Below, piece after piece: positions 9,019-18,139 of a stretch of DNA of 64,000 nt. The position numbers and the translations under genes were made by a program. Position 1 is the stretch's first letter; each line of letters starts with the position of its first letter. Location: contig NZ_CP043909.1 of assembly GCF_008630915.1 (NCBI RefSeq), forward strand, positions 2,170,001 to 2,234,000. Reading direction: 5' to 3'. The stretch comes from Acinetobacter suaedae. GTDB taxonomy: Bacteria > Pseudomonadota > Gammaproteobacteria > Pseudomonadales > Moraxellaceae. The notes beneath the pieces were generated by a model. That model saw only the letters and a program-made list of their open reading frames with translations. It was not told the DNA's origin and searched no databases.

Positions 9019-9032
9019 ATTATCCTACGACT

Positions 9033-9054
9033 AAAAAGTCCCTCCGAAGAGGGA
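9033..9054 (-). terminator. Short intrinsic terminator or attenuator between ygfB-like gene and pepP
   Basis: TCCCTC/GAGGGA stem with a CGAA loop on the plus strand; on the minus strand the hairpin is followed by C then TTTTT. It lies 15 bases from the pepP start, so it could attenuate rather than fully stop read-through. Confidence 0.65.
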
Positions 9055-9072
9055 TCTATAAAATTAATGCAA

Positions 9073-9720
9073 TTAACTTGGGCGATGTGGCGTAAACATT
9101 TCAACGATCGTTTGTGGATCTGAAACCGTCTCATCTTGATTGCGGCTTTTTGCATGGAAATTTCGCAATAAAGAACTTTCAGCAACAGGAACTTTTGTTC
9201 GTCCAATCGAAAGACTAACAGGAATTAGGCGCACAAACTCATACAGCTCCTGATAACTTTCTTCGCCTTCTTCATCATTGTCTGAATCTTCAAATTCAAC
9301 AGCTGCAACATCTTGTAAATGTTCAATCAGTTCTTGCTCTTCGCCTCGAATATGCCCCGAAGCTAAACCAAAACCAAGTACAACTCCTGCACACCAATCT
9401 GCCAATGCTTGAACTCGATCAGCCAGTACATGACTGTCATCTGGCAACATTGGTAAATAATCTAATTCATCATCGGATAAAGCATGTGCTACATCTTCGG
9501 CCTCATCAGTCAAACTTCTGAGGGCTTCGGGTGAAAGTGGTGGTACATTGAGGGTGTTTAAGATTTGTGACCATTCATCTGAAGTTGGTGCTTGTGTCAC
9601 ACAAACTATACCTGTTAGCAAACCATGTAACTCACTTGGACTTGAAATTTCTTCAATCCCCTCAAAATGAGCATTCCATTCGTTCCAACCTGAAATATCG
9701 TCTTGCATTCGTTTATCCAA
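9073..9720 (-). CDS. UPF0149/YgfB-family protein
   Basis: 215-residue protein of the YecA/YgfB family; the SPSELHGLLTGIVC motif near the N-terminus is the family hallmark, and ADWCAGVVLGFGLA around the middle is also typical. It is acidic in the region after residue 140 (DSDNDEEGEES). YgfB has been linked to control of ampDh3 and beta-lactam tolerance in Pseudomonas, but whether that holds here is unknown. It is divergent from the coiled-coil/zapA/6S RNA block, the layout seen in many gamma-proteobacteria. A second Met at position 5 is an alternative start. Confidence 0.85.
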   Translation of the reverse strand: MDKRMQDDISGWNEWNAHFEGIEEISSPSELHGLLTGIVCVTQAPTSDEWSQILNTLNVPPLSPEALRSLTDEAEDVAHALSDDELDYLPMLPDDSHVLADRVQALADWCAGVVLGFGLASGHIRGEEQELIEHLQDVAAVEFEDSDNDEEGEESYQELYEFVRLIPVSLSIGRTKVPVAESSLLRNFHAKSRNQDETVSDPQTIVEMFTPHRPS

Positions 9721-9774
9721 TCTCTATACTGCTGTATATATTACCTTTGATTGCAACTCTGTGCGACCTTCGTT

Positions 9775-10335
9775 ATGTTAGAACAATTACAGCGTCTACA
9801 AGCGCATATTGGTGTTTTAAAAACACGCTTAAGTCATTTAGAGCGAGAAAATAACTCGCTTTCTGAAGCTAAACAATTAGCCGCAACTGATCACCATGCA
9901 CAAATTGTGCAAAAAAATAGCATCATCACGCAAAAGCAGGATGAGATTGATAACTTAACTGAACAACTGTCTCAGTTACAAGATCAATTCAAACAACTGA
10001 ATAATGATGCAACAACTTTAGCAGAGCGCTATAGTCGTTTGGAAAAAAGTACCACCGATTTGAAAAATCGTTTCCAAGAAATTTTGGCCGAGCGTAATGA
10101 TTTACGCGTAATCAAAGAAAAGTTACAAGCGCAACAACGTAACAACATGCAAGAGATCCAAGATCTACAACAAGATCGTGATCGCCTATTGCAGAAAAAT
10201 GAACTGGCTAAATCAAAAGTTGAAGCCATTATTCAACGTCTAGCGATTTTGGGTACAGCCCAAGATCAAAATGCACAAGAAATCCAACAGCTCGCCCACC
10301 CTATTGCTGAACCTCAAGAGGAGTCACAATCATGA
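9775..10335 (+). CDS. Long coiled-coil protein upstream of ZapA
   Basis: The protein is almost entirely heptad-repeat coiled coil, starting MLEQLQRLQAHIGVLKTRLS and continuing to about residue 160, then a short polar tail. I take the ATG at 9775 (186 residues). An ATG at 9751 is in frame but adds a Cys-rich stretch unlike the coil. A short coiled-coil protein (TIGR02449-type, about 65 residues) commonly sits here next to zapA in gamma-proteobacteria; this one is about three times longer. Its stop overlaps the zapA start by 4 bases, so the two are coupled. A ZapB-like partner role in division is an inference from neighbourhood and shape. Confidence 0.75.
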   Translation: MLEQLQRLQAHIGVLKTRLSHLERENNSLSEAKQLAATDHHAQIVQKNSIITQKQDEIDNLTEQLSQLQDQFKQLNNDATTLAERYSRLEKSTTDLKNRFQEILAERNDLRVIKEKLQAQQRNNMQEIQDLQQDRDRLLQKNELAKSKVEAIIQRLAILGTAQDQNAQEIQQLAHPIAEPQEESQS

Positions 10336-10619
10336 GTGAAACTATTGTCGTTGAACTCCGTTTAATTGAGCAGACTTTTCGCCTCAATACGACTGAGGAT
10401 AAACGTGAAGAGTTAGAGCGTGCAGCGGAACTATTGAATCAGAAATTTCATGATATGCGTCGTAGTGCTCCGAGAGTCGAACATAATAAATTGGTGATTA
10501 TGGTGGCTCTACAAATGGCACAGGAAGTTTTTAGTTTAAACAAGTCTTTACAGCAATATGCGCACTGCGAACGTTTGCTGCAAACTATTTTAGAAGATGT
10601 TGAACAAACTGTTGAGTAA
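10332..10619 (+). CDS. zapA: Cell division protein ZapA
   Basis: 95-residue ZapA: N-terminal beta-strand head (IVVELRLIEQTFRLNTTEDK) followed by a long helix forming the tetramerisation coiled coil. It bundles FtsZ protofilaments at mid-cell. The start overlaps the upstream coiled-coil gene (ATGA). 6S RNA follows about 90 bases downstream, the same zapA-ssrS neighbourhood as in E. coli and Pseudomonas. Confidence 0.9.
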   Translation: MSETIVVELRLIEQTFRLNTTEDKREELERAAELLNQKFHDMRRSAPRVEHNKLVIMVALQMAQEVFSLNKSLQQYAHCERLLQTILEDVEQTVE

Positions 10620-10677
10620 AATTGCACAAAGCCTCATCAATTAGTAAGTATCGTTACAGATAAACGGCTAGCAAACA

Positions 10678-10705
10678 TTGCCATCAGGTCAAGATCAGTT
10701 ATACT
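10678..10705 (+). promoter_or_regulatory. Likely sigma70 promoter of 6S RNA
   Basis: -35 TTGCCA (10678-10683), 16-bp spacer, -10 TATACT (10700-10705). The predicted start falls 5-7 bases downstream, at the first base of the 6S RNA closing stem. Confidence 0.65.
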
Positions 10706-10710
10706 TAATA

Positions 10711-10892
10711 CTGTCTCTAGGGTGTTCGCCAGCCGGTCTGATTCCCCTGAGCCGATATCATCTCTTTAGGATGGTGTCCTGCATATTTAGAGCGTATGCC
10801 TACCCCGAGTAGGAAACCCAGCAAGTATGCGTCACCTCCACCTTGAACTTTAGGGTTCAAGGGTAACGACATGCAGCGGCATCTCTGGAGCA
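10711..10892 (+). ncRNA. ssrS: 6S RNA
   Basis: The regulatory RNA that mimics an open promoter and sequesters sigma70-RNA polymerase. Recognisable conserved pieces: the 5' arm TCTCTAGGGTGTTCGCCAGC, CCCCTGAGCCGATAT, the 3' CACCTTGAACTTTAGGGTTC segment followed by AAGGGTAACGACATGCAGCG and a closing GGCATCTCTGGAGC that pairs with the 5' end. These match the order in E. coli 6S RNA. Location directly after zapA agrees. Unlike E. coli, the folate gene fau (ygfA) is not next to it but lies at 34.2 kb. Ends are estimated to within a few bases. Confidence 0.92.
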
Positions 10893-10915
10893 TTTTATTT
10901 TTGCATCATTTCAAA

Positions 10916-12175
10916 TCACTCATCATTCAAAGAACATTCAAAATGAGTCGGTTGTTGTGAACAACGAACTTGTTTAAGCAGTCTCATCATTTCTTTATTG
11001 TAATACCCCTCTTTGGTCATTTGAATACGCGCTTCACGCATTAATCGCATATAACCAGGCTTATCGCTTTCGTGGATATCCATCCAGTATTTTTCAGGAA
11101 TATCTTTTTCAATTTTGTCTACAAAATCAAAGGCAGGTTGTAATTGTTTAGAGATAATCTCGCGTGCAATCGGTCCCATTCCCGCAGGAAACTTATTTCG
11201 ATGCATGATTAAGGTTCCTGTTACCTGAACCACAGGAAAACGAATGATTCCTCCAGCCACTTTACCTGATTTATCGGTCATGCCCTTATGCAATTCCAAA
11301 GGATCAAATAAAATTGCTGGACCAGCAATAATCTCAACTTCTTTGTTATTAAATTTAGGGCCGACTGTCGCCAAATCTACTGATACAGGCTGTGCACCCA
11401 CATTTTGTGCTAATTTTTTCTGTGTAGGATCAAAGGAGAATACCGCAACTTTTCGCCCAGCAGCCTTTGCCAATGTATTGATATTTCGGTCACTGACCAT
11501 AATATACGCTGCGCCAAGCGGTACAATTCCGACCACCTCATAATCTTTATTTACCATTTTTTCATCAAATTTTGGATCTGCTAACAACTGAATTACTGAA
11601 GTTAATTGCTTATAGTTTTGCAGTGCTCCAATCGCATCAATACTTCCAACAAAAGAGTTGAACTGGCGCGCCCTTAAATTACTAATCCCTGCTCCATCAC
11701 AACGCTTGCTACGAAAATCCTCAGTTAATACACCTTCATTGGTATACACTTTGAGCGTCACCATCGTAGAAGCAGTTTGCTTTAATTTAGGATAATCAAT
11801 ATCAATTTTAAGTTGTAAATTAGAAGGTCGAGTGATGTTCATATTGACCCCATACTGTTTTGCAATGCGCACAATACGTGGTAATTCACTCATATAACTG
11901 GTGGCTTGTTGGAATGCCTCACCATGCTCACCATTGGGTGAGTAAACACATAGGGTCACTTGTTTTGGAATTTGCTGCCAAATTTTTGGATCATTTAACA
12001 ACGTTTTAATTTTATTTTGAGAGTGTTGGGATAGTGTGAGATCTAACTTCTCGGCTGGTGCTGCCTGGACAGTCGTAGTTAGTAATAGCGGTGTTAGCAA
12101 AGAAGCTGTAAGGGATATAGATTTGAATAAATGTCCCAATTTAAATTGTTTTTGTTGTTTAAACATCATTATCAC
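10916..12175 (-). CDS. Putative periplasmic solute-binding protein (AdeT-like)
   Basis: 419-residue exported protein: signal peptide about residues 1-39 (hydrophobic ISLTASLLTPLLLTTTVQA), then a two-lobed binding-protein-like body. It resembles the Acinetobacter proteins named AdeT, often labelled as RND efflux-related but looking like TRAP-type solute-binding proteins (DUF6091). No permease is adjacent: neighbours are 6S RNA (convergent) and a metal ATPase. The AdeT link is from recalled similarity. An ATG at residue 3 or 4 is an alternative start. Confidence 0.6.
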   Translation of the reverse strand: MIMMFKQQKQFKLGHLFKSISLTASLLTPLLLTTTVQAAPAEKLDLTLSQHSQNKIKTLLNDPKIWQQIPKQVTLCVYSPNGEHGEAFQQATSYMSELPRIVRIAKQYGVNMNITRPSNLQLKIDIDYPKLKQTASTMVTLKVYTNEGVLTEDFRSKRCDGAGISNLRARQFNSFVGSIDAIGALQNYKQLTSVIQLLADPKFDEKMVNKDYEVVGIVPLGAAYIMVSDRNINTLAKAAGRKVAVFSFDPTQKKLAQNVGAQPVSVDLATVGPKFNNKEVEIIAGPAILFDPLELHKGMTDKSGKVAGGIIRFPVVQVTGTLIMHRNKFPAGMGPIAREIISKQLQPAFDFVDKIEKDIPEKYWMDIHESDKPGYMRLMREARIQMTKEGYYNKEMMRLLKQVRCSQQPTHFECSLNDE

Positions 12176-12263
12176 TCCTGTGAATTATTCTTACACTAAG
12201 TAAATCCCTCGCAAATAAAATTGACCTGAGTTGCGTTGATCCCGTCAAAATAGTCAAAACAAC

Positions 12264-12302
12264 GTATAAAAAAAGCTGTCGATCTATATCACGACAGCTT
12301 TT
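12264..12302 (-). terminator. Intrinsic terminator of the P-type ATPase gene
   Basis: 11-bp stem AAAAGCTGTCG/CGACAGCTTTT (12271-12281 and 12292-12302). Minus-strand tail is a run of T. It lies 45 bases beyond the ATPase stop codon. Confidence 0.87.
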
Positions 12303-12346
12303 CCTATCTCTAAAAAATTAGAGTTTATTTACATTTTAGCTTTGTA

Positions 12347-15055
12347 TTATGAGCGATTTAATCTCAAAGCATTCACAACAACCGATAAGGAACTTAACGA
12401 CATTGCGACAGCAGCAAACATCGGTGTGAGCAATAAGCCTGTTAATGGATAGAATAATCCTGCTGCAACAGGTACTCCCAATCCATTATATACAAATGAG
12501 AAAGCAAGGTTTTGCTTCATATTTTTCACGCCTAGTTTTGCCATATGAACCGCATGTGCAACGCCCTGAATATCCCCTTTTACCAAAGTCACTTGAGCAG
12601 TTTGCTTGGCAATATCTGTTCCTGTTCCCATCGCAATACCCACGTTAGCTTGTGCAAGTGCTGGTGCATCATTGATACCATCACCTGCCATCACGACAAC
12701 TTTTCCTTCGGCTTGCACCTGTTTCACAATCTCAAGCTTTTGCTTTGGATCACAATTTCCATAGACCTGATTAATCCCAAGTTGTTCTGCTACCATCTGT
12801 GCATTTTTCTCATGATCACCTGTTGCCATAATGACATCAATACCATCCGCATGGAGTTGATCAATCACCGCTTTCGCATTTTGTTTAATTGCATCATGGA
12901 TCGATACATAAGCAATCACTTCTTGTTCAGACATCAGAAAACTAATCACATCACCTTGTGATCTCATCTGATCAAGTTGCTTAGTTAGACTCTCACTAAA
13001 GGTTAAACCAAGTTGATCCACAAGTTTTTGGCTACCAATGTACAAGGTCTTACCATCGATCTGCCCTTTTACTCCAAAACCCGTAACATCCTCAAAATCA
13101 ATAACATTTAATAATTGCGTAGGTTCAACCAATTTGGTTAAGGTCTGTGCAATCGGATGTGTTGAATATTGTTCAATGGACGCGATCCACAATTCAATTT
13201 GTGCTTGAGTATATGTCTTAGACAATGGCTGAATTTTCTTTAAGCTTGGCTTTCCTTCAGTTAATGTCCCTGTTTTATCAATAATTAGGGTATTTACCTT
13301 ACTCAAAGCTTCAATCGCTTCAGCATCTTTAAACAAAACACCTTTCTGTGCGGCTCGACCTGTTGTTGCCATCACAGACATCGGTGTCGCCAAACCTAAA
13401 GCACAAGGACATGCGATAATTAAAACTGCTACCGCACACATTAACGCTAAATCAAATTGCGCTTTACCAAACACCATCCATGCGATAAATGTCAAAACAC
13501 TGATTGCGAGAACCACCATCACAAAATATTTTGCGACTACGTCAGCAATCCGTTGTAATGGTGCTTTGGAACGCTGTGCATCAGCGACGGTTTGGATCAT
13601 TTTTGCCAGAGTTGTATTGGTACCTACAGCCGTCGTTTGGATACGAATTGAACCTTGTTGATTGATGGTTCCACCGATCACTTGATCATCCTTTTCCTTT
13701 TTCACAGGTACGGGCTCACCTGTCATCATGGATTCATCAACGTAGGTTTTCCCCTCAATCACCACACCATCCAGAGGAATTTGCTCGCCCGAAGCTATTT
13801 GTAATACATCACCTTGTTTGATCATGGCAATATCAACATCAACCACTTGATCATCTTGAACTAACTTCGCTTTACTCGGTTGTAAACGTAATAAAGCTTT
13901 TAGTGAATTCGCTGTTTGCGAACGCGCTTTCAGTTCTAAAACTTGTCCCAATAAACTCAGTGAAACAATCATACAGGCGGCTTCATAATATACGGCAACA
14001 CCATGCCCTGTTTTTGCCTCAACTGGAATCAGTGATGGGAAAATCGTTGCCACAACACTATAAATAAATGCAGCAAGTACACCGACACCGATCAAACTCC
14101 ACATATTGAGATGTCCTGTTTTATATGACACCCAACAACGTTGTAAAATTGGATAACCTGCCCAGAGTACGACAGGTAAACTTAAAATTAATTCAAGCCA
14201 AGGCTGAATATGGGGAGAAATAAAAGCATGAATATGCGATCCCATTGCCAAAACAACAACCAATAAACTTAAAGGTAAAGTTGTCCAAAAACGCTTGCTA
14301 AAATCAACTAACTCAGGATTTGGACCTTCATCCAAAGTCGGTTGCATTGGTTCTAATGCCATACCACAAATCGGACAGGTTCCTGGTCCTTTTTGCACAA
14401 TTTCGGGATCCATCGGACAGGTATAATCCATATCCATTGCCCCTTCAGGCACAGGACGCTGATCGACAGGAATCAAATAAAATTCTGGATCATTTTTAAA
14501 TTTTTCTAAGCAAGAAGGATTACAGAAGTAATATGTTTTGCCTTGGTGATCTGTTTTTAAATCGGTTGTTGTCTTCACTGACATACCGCAAACAGGATCA
14601 ATCTCTGTTTCTCCATCAGTAACTTGATGTGCGTGTCCACCACCGCAACACGCAGATTTTTTCACTTCTGGTTTAGTCGGCTGTAATTGAGTTTTATGAT
14701 CACAACATGTACTTGCCTTAGATGCATCAGGTTTTGGAGCACAACAAGAAGATGTTTCTGTAACTGTCAGTTCTTCTTTCTGAGTATCGCAGCAACTTGA
14801 CTGCTTTTGCTGCTTTTCTTCAGGGCAGCAAGATGATGCTTTTTGCTCAGTTTTATCCACGTTTAAGTAGTTTTTTGGGTGCGCGCTAAATTTCTGTTGG
14901 CAACCAGCCGAACAAAATAAATATCGAACACCTTGATAGTCGAAAGAATGTTCAGATGTTTCAGCAACCTGCATCCCACATACAGGGTCAATATATTCAT
15001 AAATAATTGCCGATTTGTTACCTGAACAACATGATGAAGATTGTTGATGTGCCAT
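12347..15055 (-). CDS. Copper/silver-type heavy-metal P-type ATPase with Cys-rich double-YHS N-terminus
   Basis: 902-residue P1B ATPase. Order: Cys-rich start, YHS domain 1 (DPVCGMQV...FCSAGCQQKF, about 25-65), a linker with several CC pairs, YHS domain 2 (DPVCGMSV...FCNPSCLEKF), a heavy-metal-binding segment (YTCPMDPEIVQKGPGTCPIC), then eight membrane helices with the CPC motif (IACPCALGLATP), the phosphorylation site DKTGTLTEG, an HP motif (YSTHPIAQ) and the hinge GDGINDAPALAQ. CPC/HP plus the M7-M8 region point to Cu(I)/Ag(I) export. Six CC pairs before the core are unusual. It is divergent from a MerR-type regulator with a MerR promoter, so it is probably induced by metal. Confidence 0.9.
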   Translation of the reverse strand: MAHQQSSSCCSGNKSAIIYEYIDPVCGMQVAETSEHSFDYQGVRYLFCSAGCQQKFSAHPKNYLNVDKTEQKASSCCPEEKQQKQSSCCDTQKEELTVTETSSCCAPKPDASKASTCCDHKTQLQPTKPEVKKSACCGGGHAHQVTDGETEIDPVCGMSVKTTTDLKTDHQGKTYYFCNPSCLEKFKNDPEFYLIPVDQRPVPEGAMDMDYTCPMDPEIVQKGPGTCPICGMALEPMQPTLDEGPNPELVDFSKRFWTTLPLSLLVVVLAMGSHIHAFISPHIQPWLELILSLPVVLWAGYPILQRCWVSYKTGHLNMWSLIGVGVLAAFIYSVVATIFPSLIPVEAKTGHGVAVYYEAACMIVSLSLLGQVLELKARSQTANSLKALLRLQPSKAKLVQDDQVVDVDIAMIKQGDVLQIASGEQIPLDGVVIEGKTYVDESMMTGEPVPVKKEKDDQVIGGTINQQGSIRIQTTAVGTNTTLAKMIQTVADAQRSKAPLQRIADVVAKYFVMVVLAISVLTFIAWMVFGKAQFDLALMCAVAVLIIACPCALGLATPMSVMATTGRAAQKGVLFKDAEAIEALSKVNTLIIDKTGTLTEGKPSLKKIQPLSKTYTQAQIELWIASIEQYSTHPIAQTLTKLVEPTQLLNVIDFEDVTGFGVKGQIDGKTLYIGSQKLVDQLGLTFSESLTKQLDQMRSQGDVISFLMSEQEVIAYVSIHDAIKQNAKAVIDQLHADGIDVIMATGDHEKNAQMVAEQLGINQVYGNCDPKQKLEIVKQVQAEGKVVVMAGDGINDAPALAQANVGIAMGTGTDIAKQTAQVTLVKGDIQGVAHAVHMAKLGVKNMKQNLAFSFVYNGLGVPVAAGLFYPLTGLLLTPMFAAVAMSLSSLSVVVNALRLNRS

Positions 15056-15088
15056 TGCTACACCTATCTTTTATTTTCTGATAGGGTT

Positions 15089-15120
15089 AGGATAAAGTCT
15101 GTACCTAGGTACAGAGTCAA
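15089..15120 (-). promoter_or_regulatory. MerR-type promoter/operator of the P-type ATPase
   Basis: Minus strand: -35 TTGACT (15115-15120), perfect 16-bp palindrome CTGTACCTAGGTACAG (15099-15114), -10 TATCCT (15089-15094), spacing 20 bp (TTATCC would give 19). The GTAC...GTAC half-sites are of the mercury-operon kind, unlike the ACCTTCC half-sites of the CueR operator. Confidence 0.82.
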
Positions 15121-15152
15121 GCAATTTTTAGCACTTTTTTAAGGAACAGCAA

Positions 15153-15539
15153 ATGAACCTTACTATTGGTAGACTGGCAAAAGCATGTCAGTTAAATGTT
15201 GAAACGATCCGATACTATCAACGGATTGGTTTAATGCGTATACCTGAAAGTACACAAAGCTATCGCTACTATCATCAACAAGATATAGAAACCTTAAATT
15301 TTATTCAAAAAGCAAAAGATGCTGGTTTACAACTCAACGAAATTAAAGAGCTGCTCACTTTAAATTTAGGAGATCGCGTTGAAGTACGCCACGTCATAGA
15401 ACAACGTTTGAATAAAATCGATGAACGTATAAAAGAATTACAAGGGCTTAAACAACGTCTTTCAACATGGCTGGATGAGTGTAAAACTACAGAAAATGAG
15501 TGTTGCCCTATCTTATTAGAACTGAAGAAATCAATTTGA
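15153..15539 (+). CDS. MerR-family heavy-metal-responsive regulator
   Basis: 128-residue MerR protein: HTH (LTIGRLAKACQLNVETIRYY), dimer helix, and a metal loop near the C-terminus with Cys110, Cys117 and Cys118 (DEC then ENECCPIL). The cysteine that divalent sensors carry at the start of the dimer helix (Cys79/82 in PbrR/MerR) is missing here; the corresponding stretch reads GDRVEVRH. A two-cysteine loop with seven residues between ligands is CueR-like, whereas its operator looks MerR-like. It is divergent from the copper-type ATPase and probably activates it. Confidence 0.85.
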   Translation: MNLTIGRLAKACQLNVETIRYYQRIGLMRIPESTQSYRYYHQQDIETLNFIQKAKDAGLQLNEIKELLTLNLGDRVEVRHVIEQRLNKIDERIKELQGLKQRLSTWLDECKTTENECCPILLELKKSI

Positions 15540-15603
15540 TATCTCAAATGTGACTAGTATTTAGATGCAATAACAAATAGTGAAGTACCTATCCCACCAC
15601 TAT

Positions 15604-15807
15604 TTAAACAAAAGACCAAATCACATTTTCGTCTTGTTGTTTTAATATAAAGCTCACTTGCTGATCATCTTCTACAACAATATGTTGATTTGAAATCATT
15701 TTTACTTTTAGTAATGTGTCATTTTCATATACTAAATCACTTTTACCCTCTTTTGTTAAGATAAGTGTTCGATCTAAAACAATTAGGTTTTTTGATTCCA
15801 ACATAGC
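15604..15807 (-). CDS. Small hypothetical protein
   Basis: 67 residues starting MLESKNLIVLDRTLIL. The start is set by a very strong ribosome binding site (AAGGGGGAAG) two to three bases upstream; an in-frame ATG at 15819 lies before that site. The protein is mostly short beta-strand-like segments ending VIWSFV, with no signal peptide or membrane helix. I recognise no family. It stands alone between a MerR regulator (convergent) and the SWIM operon. Confidence 0.5.
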   Translation of the reverse strand, partial: AMLESKNLIVLDRTLILTKEGKSDLVYENDTLLKVKMISNQHIVVEDDQQVSFILKQQDENVIWSFV

Positions 15808-16015
15808 TTCCCCCTTCATAACCGTTCTACAATTTTATGCATATCTTTCAAGTCCATCACAACTAAATGACATCCATAAAATTGATATCTCAACATACTA
15901 AACTTACTGAGGATTTTAGATTATTTATCGGTCAATTACACATTTTTTGTAGGACATATCACATAAATTTAATTTTTTGCATAAATTCTCAAATTTTACC
16001 AAGATCATATAAAAA

Positions 16016-18139
16016 CTAAACATTTAGCTGTATAGGAAAACGGACCTGCATCTTTAATGTTAAATCACAAAGATAAGCCAACTGTAAAATTGACCCAACG
16101 TTTAATTTAGAAGCCTCAAGCATTAATGTAAGTTGCCTTGCAAGTATGTTCATTCCTGCATCTGCGGCTAACTGACGTTGTTGCTGGAGAGTTTCAATCT
16201 GAGAACGGCTTAATATCATTCGCCCTGAACAGCTTTGGCTAAGTAATATATCTAGAATAGGTTCACAAACTTTCTGCCCCAAACCTTTTGAAGGGGGAAC
16301 TTGTTTTTTTTGTTGTTGTTTTCTCGCTAGGAGTTGCTCAATACGTCCCACTAAACTTTCTTTTAGGGTTTTCTTAGGCTCAACCCACTGATCAAAATCC
16401 AAATTAAACAGTCGTGTTTTTTCGTTTTGCGTGATTAATAAACTCATAGGTGACAAGACCAGCTCATGTTCTTTAATTTGGCAATACACAAAAACAGAGT
16501 TGATTTGAATCTTTTGAGTACAGAAACGTTCGAGCTGACGAATTTTTTCTATTTCTGATGTTTTCCAATCTAAACGTAAATGTATCGCTGATTGATTCTG
16601 ATCATAGACCGCCCACCACAGGCATTGCTCAATTTCATCAACTTGAGGGCTGTCATAGTCAGAAATATTAAGCATTACCGTTTGATCAACACCATCAATG
16701 CTTTGTAATTGTTGCTGCCAACGTTGTTGTAGTTTTTTCCAATCATTAAATCCGATGTGTTGATAGACACTAAAATCCTGAAGATTATCTAAGCTATTTA
16801 ATGGTAAAGCGCGACTTTGCCCTGATGCCGATAAACGATTATTCTCTGAAAATCGTGGCTGCTGTAGTCGTACTTTTTTCTGCATGAGTTGTTGGGCTGT
16901 CATCATCCAAATGCTTTGTTGGGACCACGCATTGTAACGATTAAAGTTTGGATCATTATTTTCAGTACGTGCTAGTGTCACCTCAAAAATTTGAGGGTTG
17001 TCTTGTTCTGAGAAATATAAAGTTAATCCTCTAGCTCCACCTAATGTTCTCCACCAACGCGCGCCTAAAGGTAAAAGCTCTAAATCTATTTGTTCTTGAT
17101 CCACTTCATATTGACGACGTGACCGGCCTCTTAAGCGAACTAAAACCTCACCTTTAGCATGTTCTAATTGGTAGAGATACGCATTCATTTGCGCTAAATA
17201 CAATAATGTTTCGTGTTCAGAACTATGTTCGTCACGATTTAAAAGTCGACTGACCTGACCACTAAGCTGTCTTAACATTCCAGCCAAACGTGGTAATGAT
17301 TCACTTCTAGCTGACATATTCAGTAGATGTAATTGTCGTGCAGTCATTTCGTTTACATGTGATAAACCAAATTCAATCAACTGAGCAAGATCATCTTTGA
17401 GTTCTATAATAAATTGACGTTCACTCTCACTCAGAACTGTGAGATTCTCTGTTTCACTGAGTTCCAACTCAGTCCAGAATTTTCCTTGCAGTCGTTGTAC
17501 TTCACTTAAAGCAGCTAAATAATATGCGGGCTGATCCTTTTCTAAATTGGACAGCATTCCAGCAAAACCAGCCCCTGCAACATAAATAATGTCTTCAGCT
17601 AGACTCTTGATACGAATTTTTAAACTGTACTCTTCTTCCAATAATTCCGTTTGTTGTTCTTGTTGCCAAAGCCGAGCTAGTTTAATAGCTTTTTGAGTTT
17701 GAGCTTTACCGATTTTCTTGCCAATTTGGCTAAGATCGAATGCTAATATTTCTTCGATAAGGTTGAGCTGAATATCATTTTTATGCTGTTCAGTCAGTTC
17801 AACCGTCGCACCTTGAATCTCTGTAGCTGAGTCTGGTACTGGTTTTACAATCGGTTGCTGAACAGGTTTTTGTAAATGTTGTTGCAGATATAAAACGGCT
17901 GCAACAATATGCTTACAAGCACCTGTTGCTGGGCAGGTACATGATGCATTAACTAAACCTGCCGATGATAAACCAACCTGTTGACCATCACTCTCAATGG
18001 TGATGTGTTCAGATTGCTCCGTTTGTAAAATCACCTTTCCTGCCTCAATATCTTTTAAGGCACGGCGAACTAAACCAGTATTTGCATAAGTAGCAAGACT
18101 GTCTTGATCATAAGCCAAATATTGGCGTTGCCAGCTCAT
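16016..18139 (-). CDS. SWIM zinc-finger protein, YehQ-like (last gene of the five-gene operon)
   Basis: 707 residues from the ATG at 18139, which overlaps the VWA gene stop as ATGA. The SWIM motif CTCPATGACKH (Cys67, Cys69, Cys75, His77) lies near the N-terminus and should bind zinc and contact nucleic acid or protein. The remainder is a long helical and Gln-rich body with no further motif I recognise; an SRSQIETLQQQRQLAADAG segment near the end is strongly helical. Gene order matches E. coli yehQ, the last gene of the yehI-L-M-P-Q group. No terminator is visible after it. Function is unknown. Confidence 0.85.
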   Translation of the reverse strand: MSWQRQYLAYDQDSLATYANTGLVRRALKDIEAGKVILQTEQSEHITIESDGQQVGLSSAGLVNASCTCPATGACKHIVAAVLYLQQHLQKPVQQPIVKPVPDSATEIQGATVELTEQHKNDIQLNLIEEILAFDLSQIGKKIGKAQTQKAIKLARLWQQEQQTELLEEEYSLKIRIKSLAEDIIYVAGAGFAGMLSNLEKDQPAYYLAALSEVQRLQGKFWTELELSETENLTVLSESERQFIIELKDDLAQLIEFGLSHVNEMTARQLHLLNMSARSESLPRLAGMLRQLSGQVSRLLNRDEHSSEHETLLYLAQMNAYLYQLEHAKGEVLVRLRGRSRRQYEVDQEQIDLELLPLGARWWRTLGGARGLTLYFSEQDNPQIFEVTLARTENNDPNFNRYNAWSQQSIWMMTAQQLMQKKVRLQQPRFSENNRLSASGQSRALPLNSLDNLQDFSVYQHIGFNDWKKLQQRWQQQLQSIDGVDQTVMLNISDYDSPQVDEIEQCLWWAVYDQNQSAIHLRLDWKTSEIEKIRQLERFCTQKIQINSVFVYCQIKEHELVLSPMSLLITQNEKTRLFNLDFDQWVEPKKTLKESLVGRIEQLLARKQQQKKQVPPSKGLGQKVCEPILDILLSQSCSGRMILSRSQIETLQQQRQLAADAGMNILARQLTLMLEASKLNVGSILQLAYLCDLTLKMQVRFPIQLNV

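Noticed and set aside
12445..12961. Plus-strand frames opposite the P-type ATPase
   Set aside because: They lie fully antisense to a strongly supported gene and show no family features.
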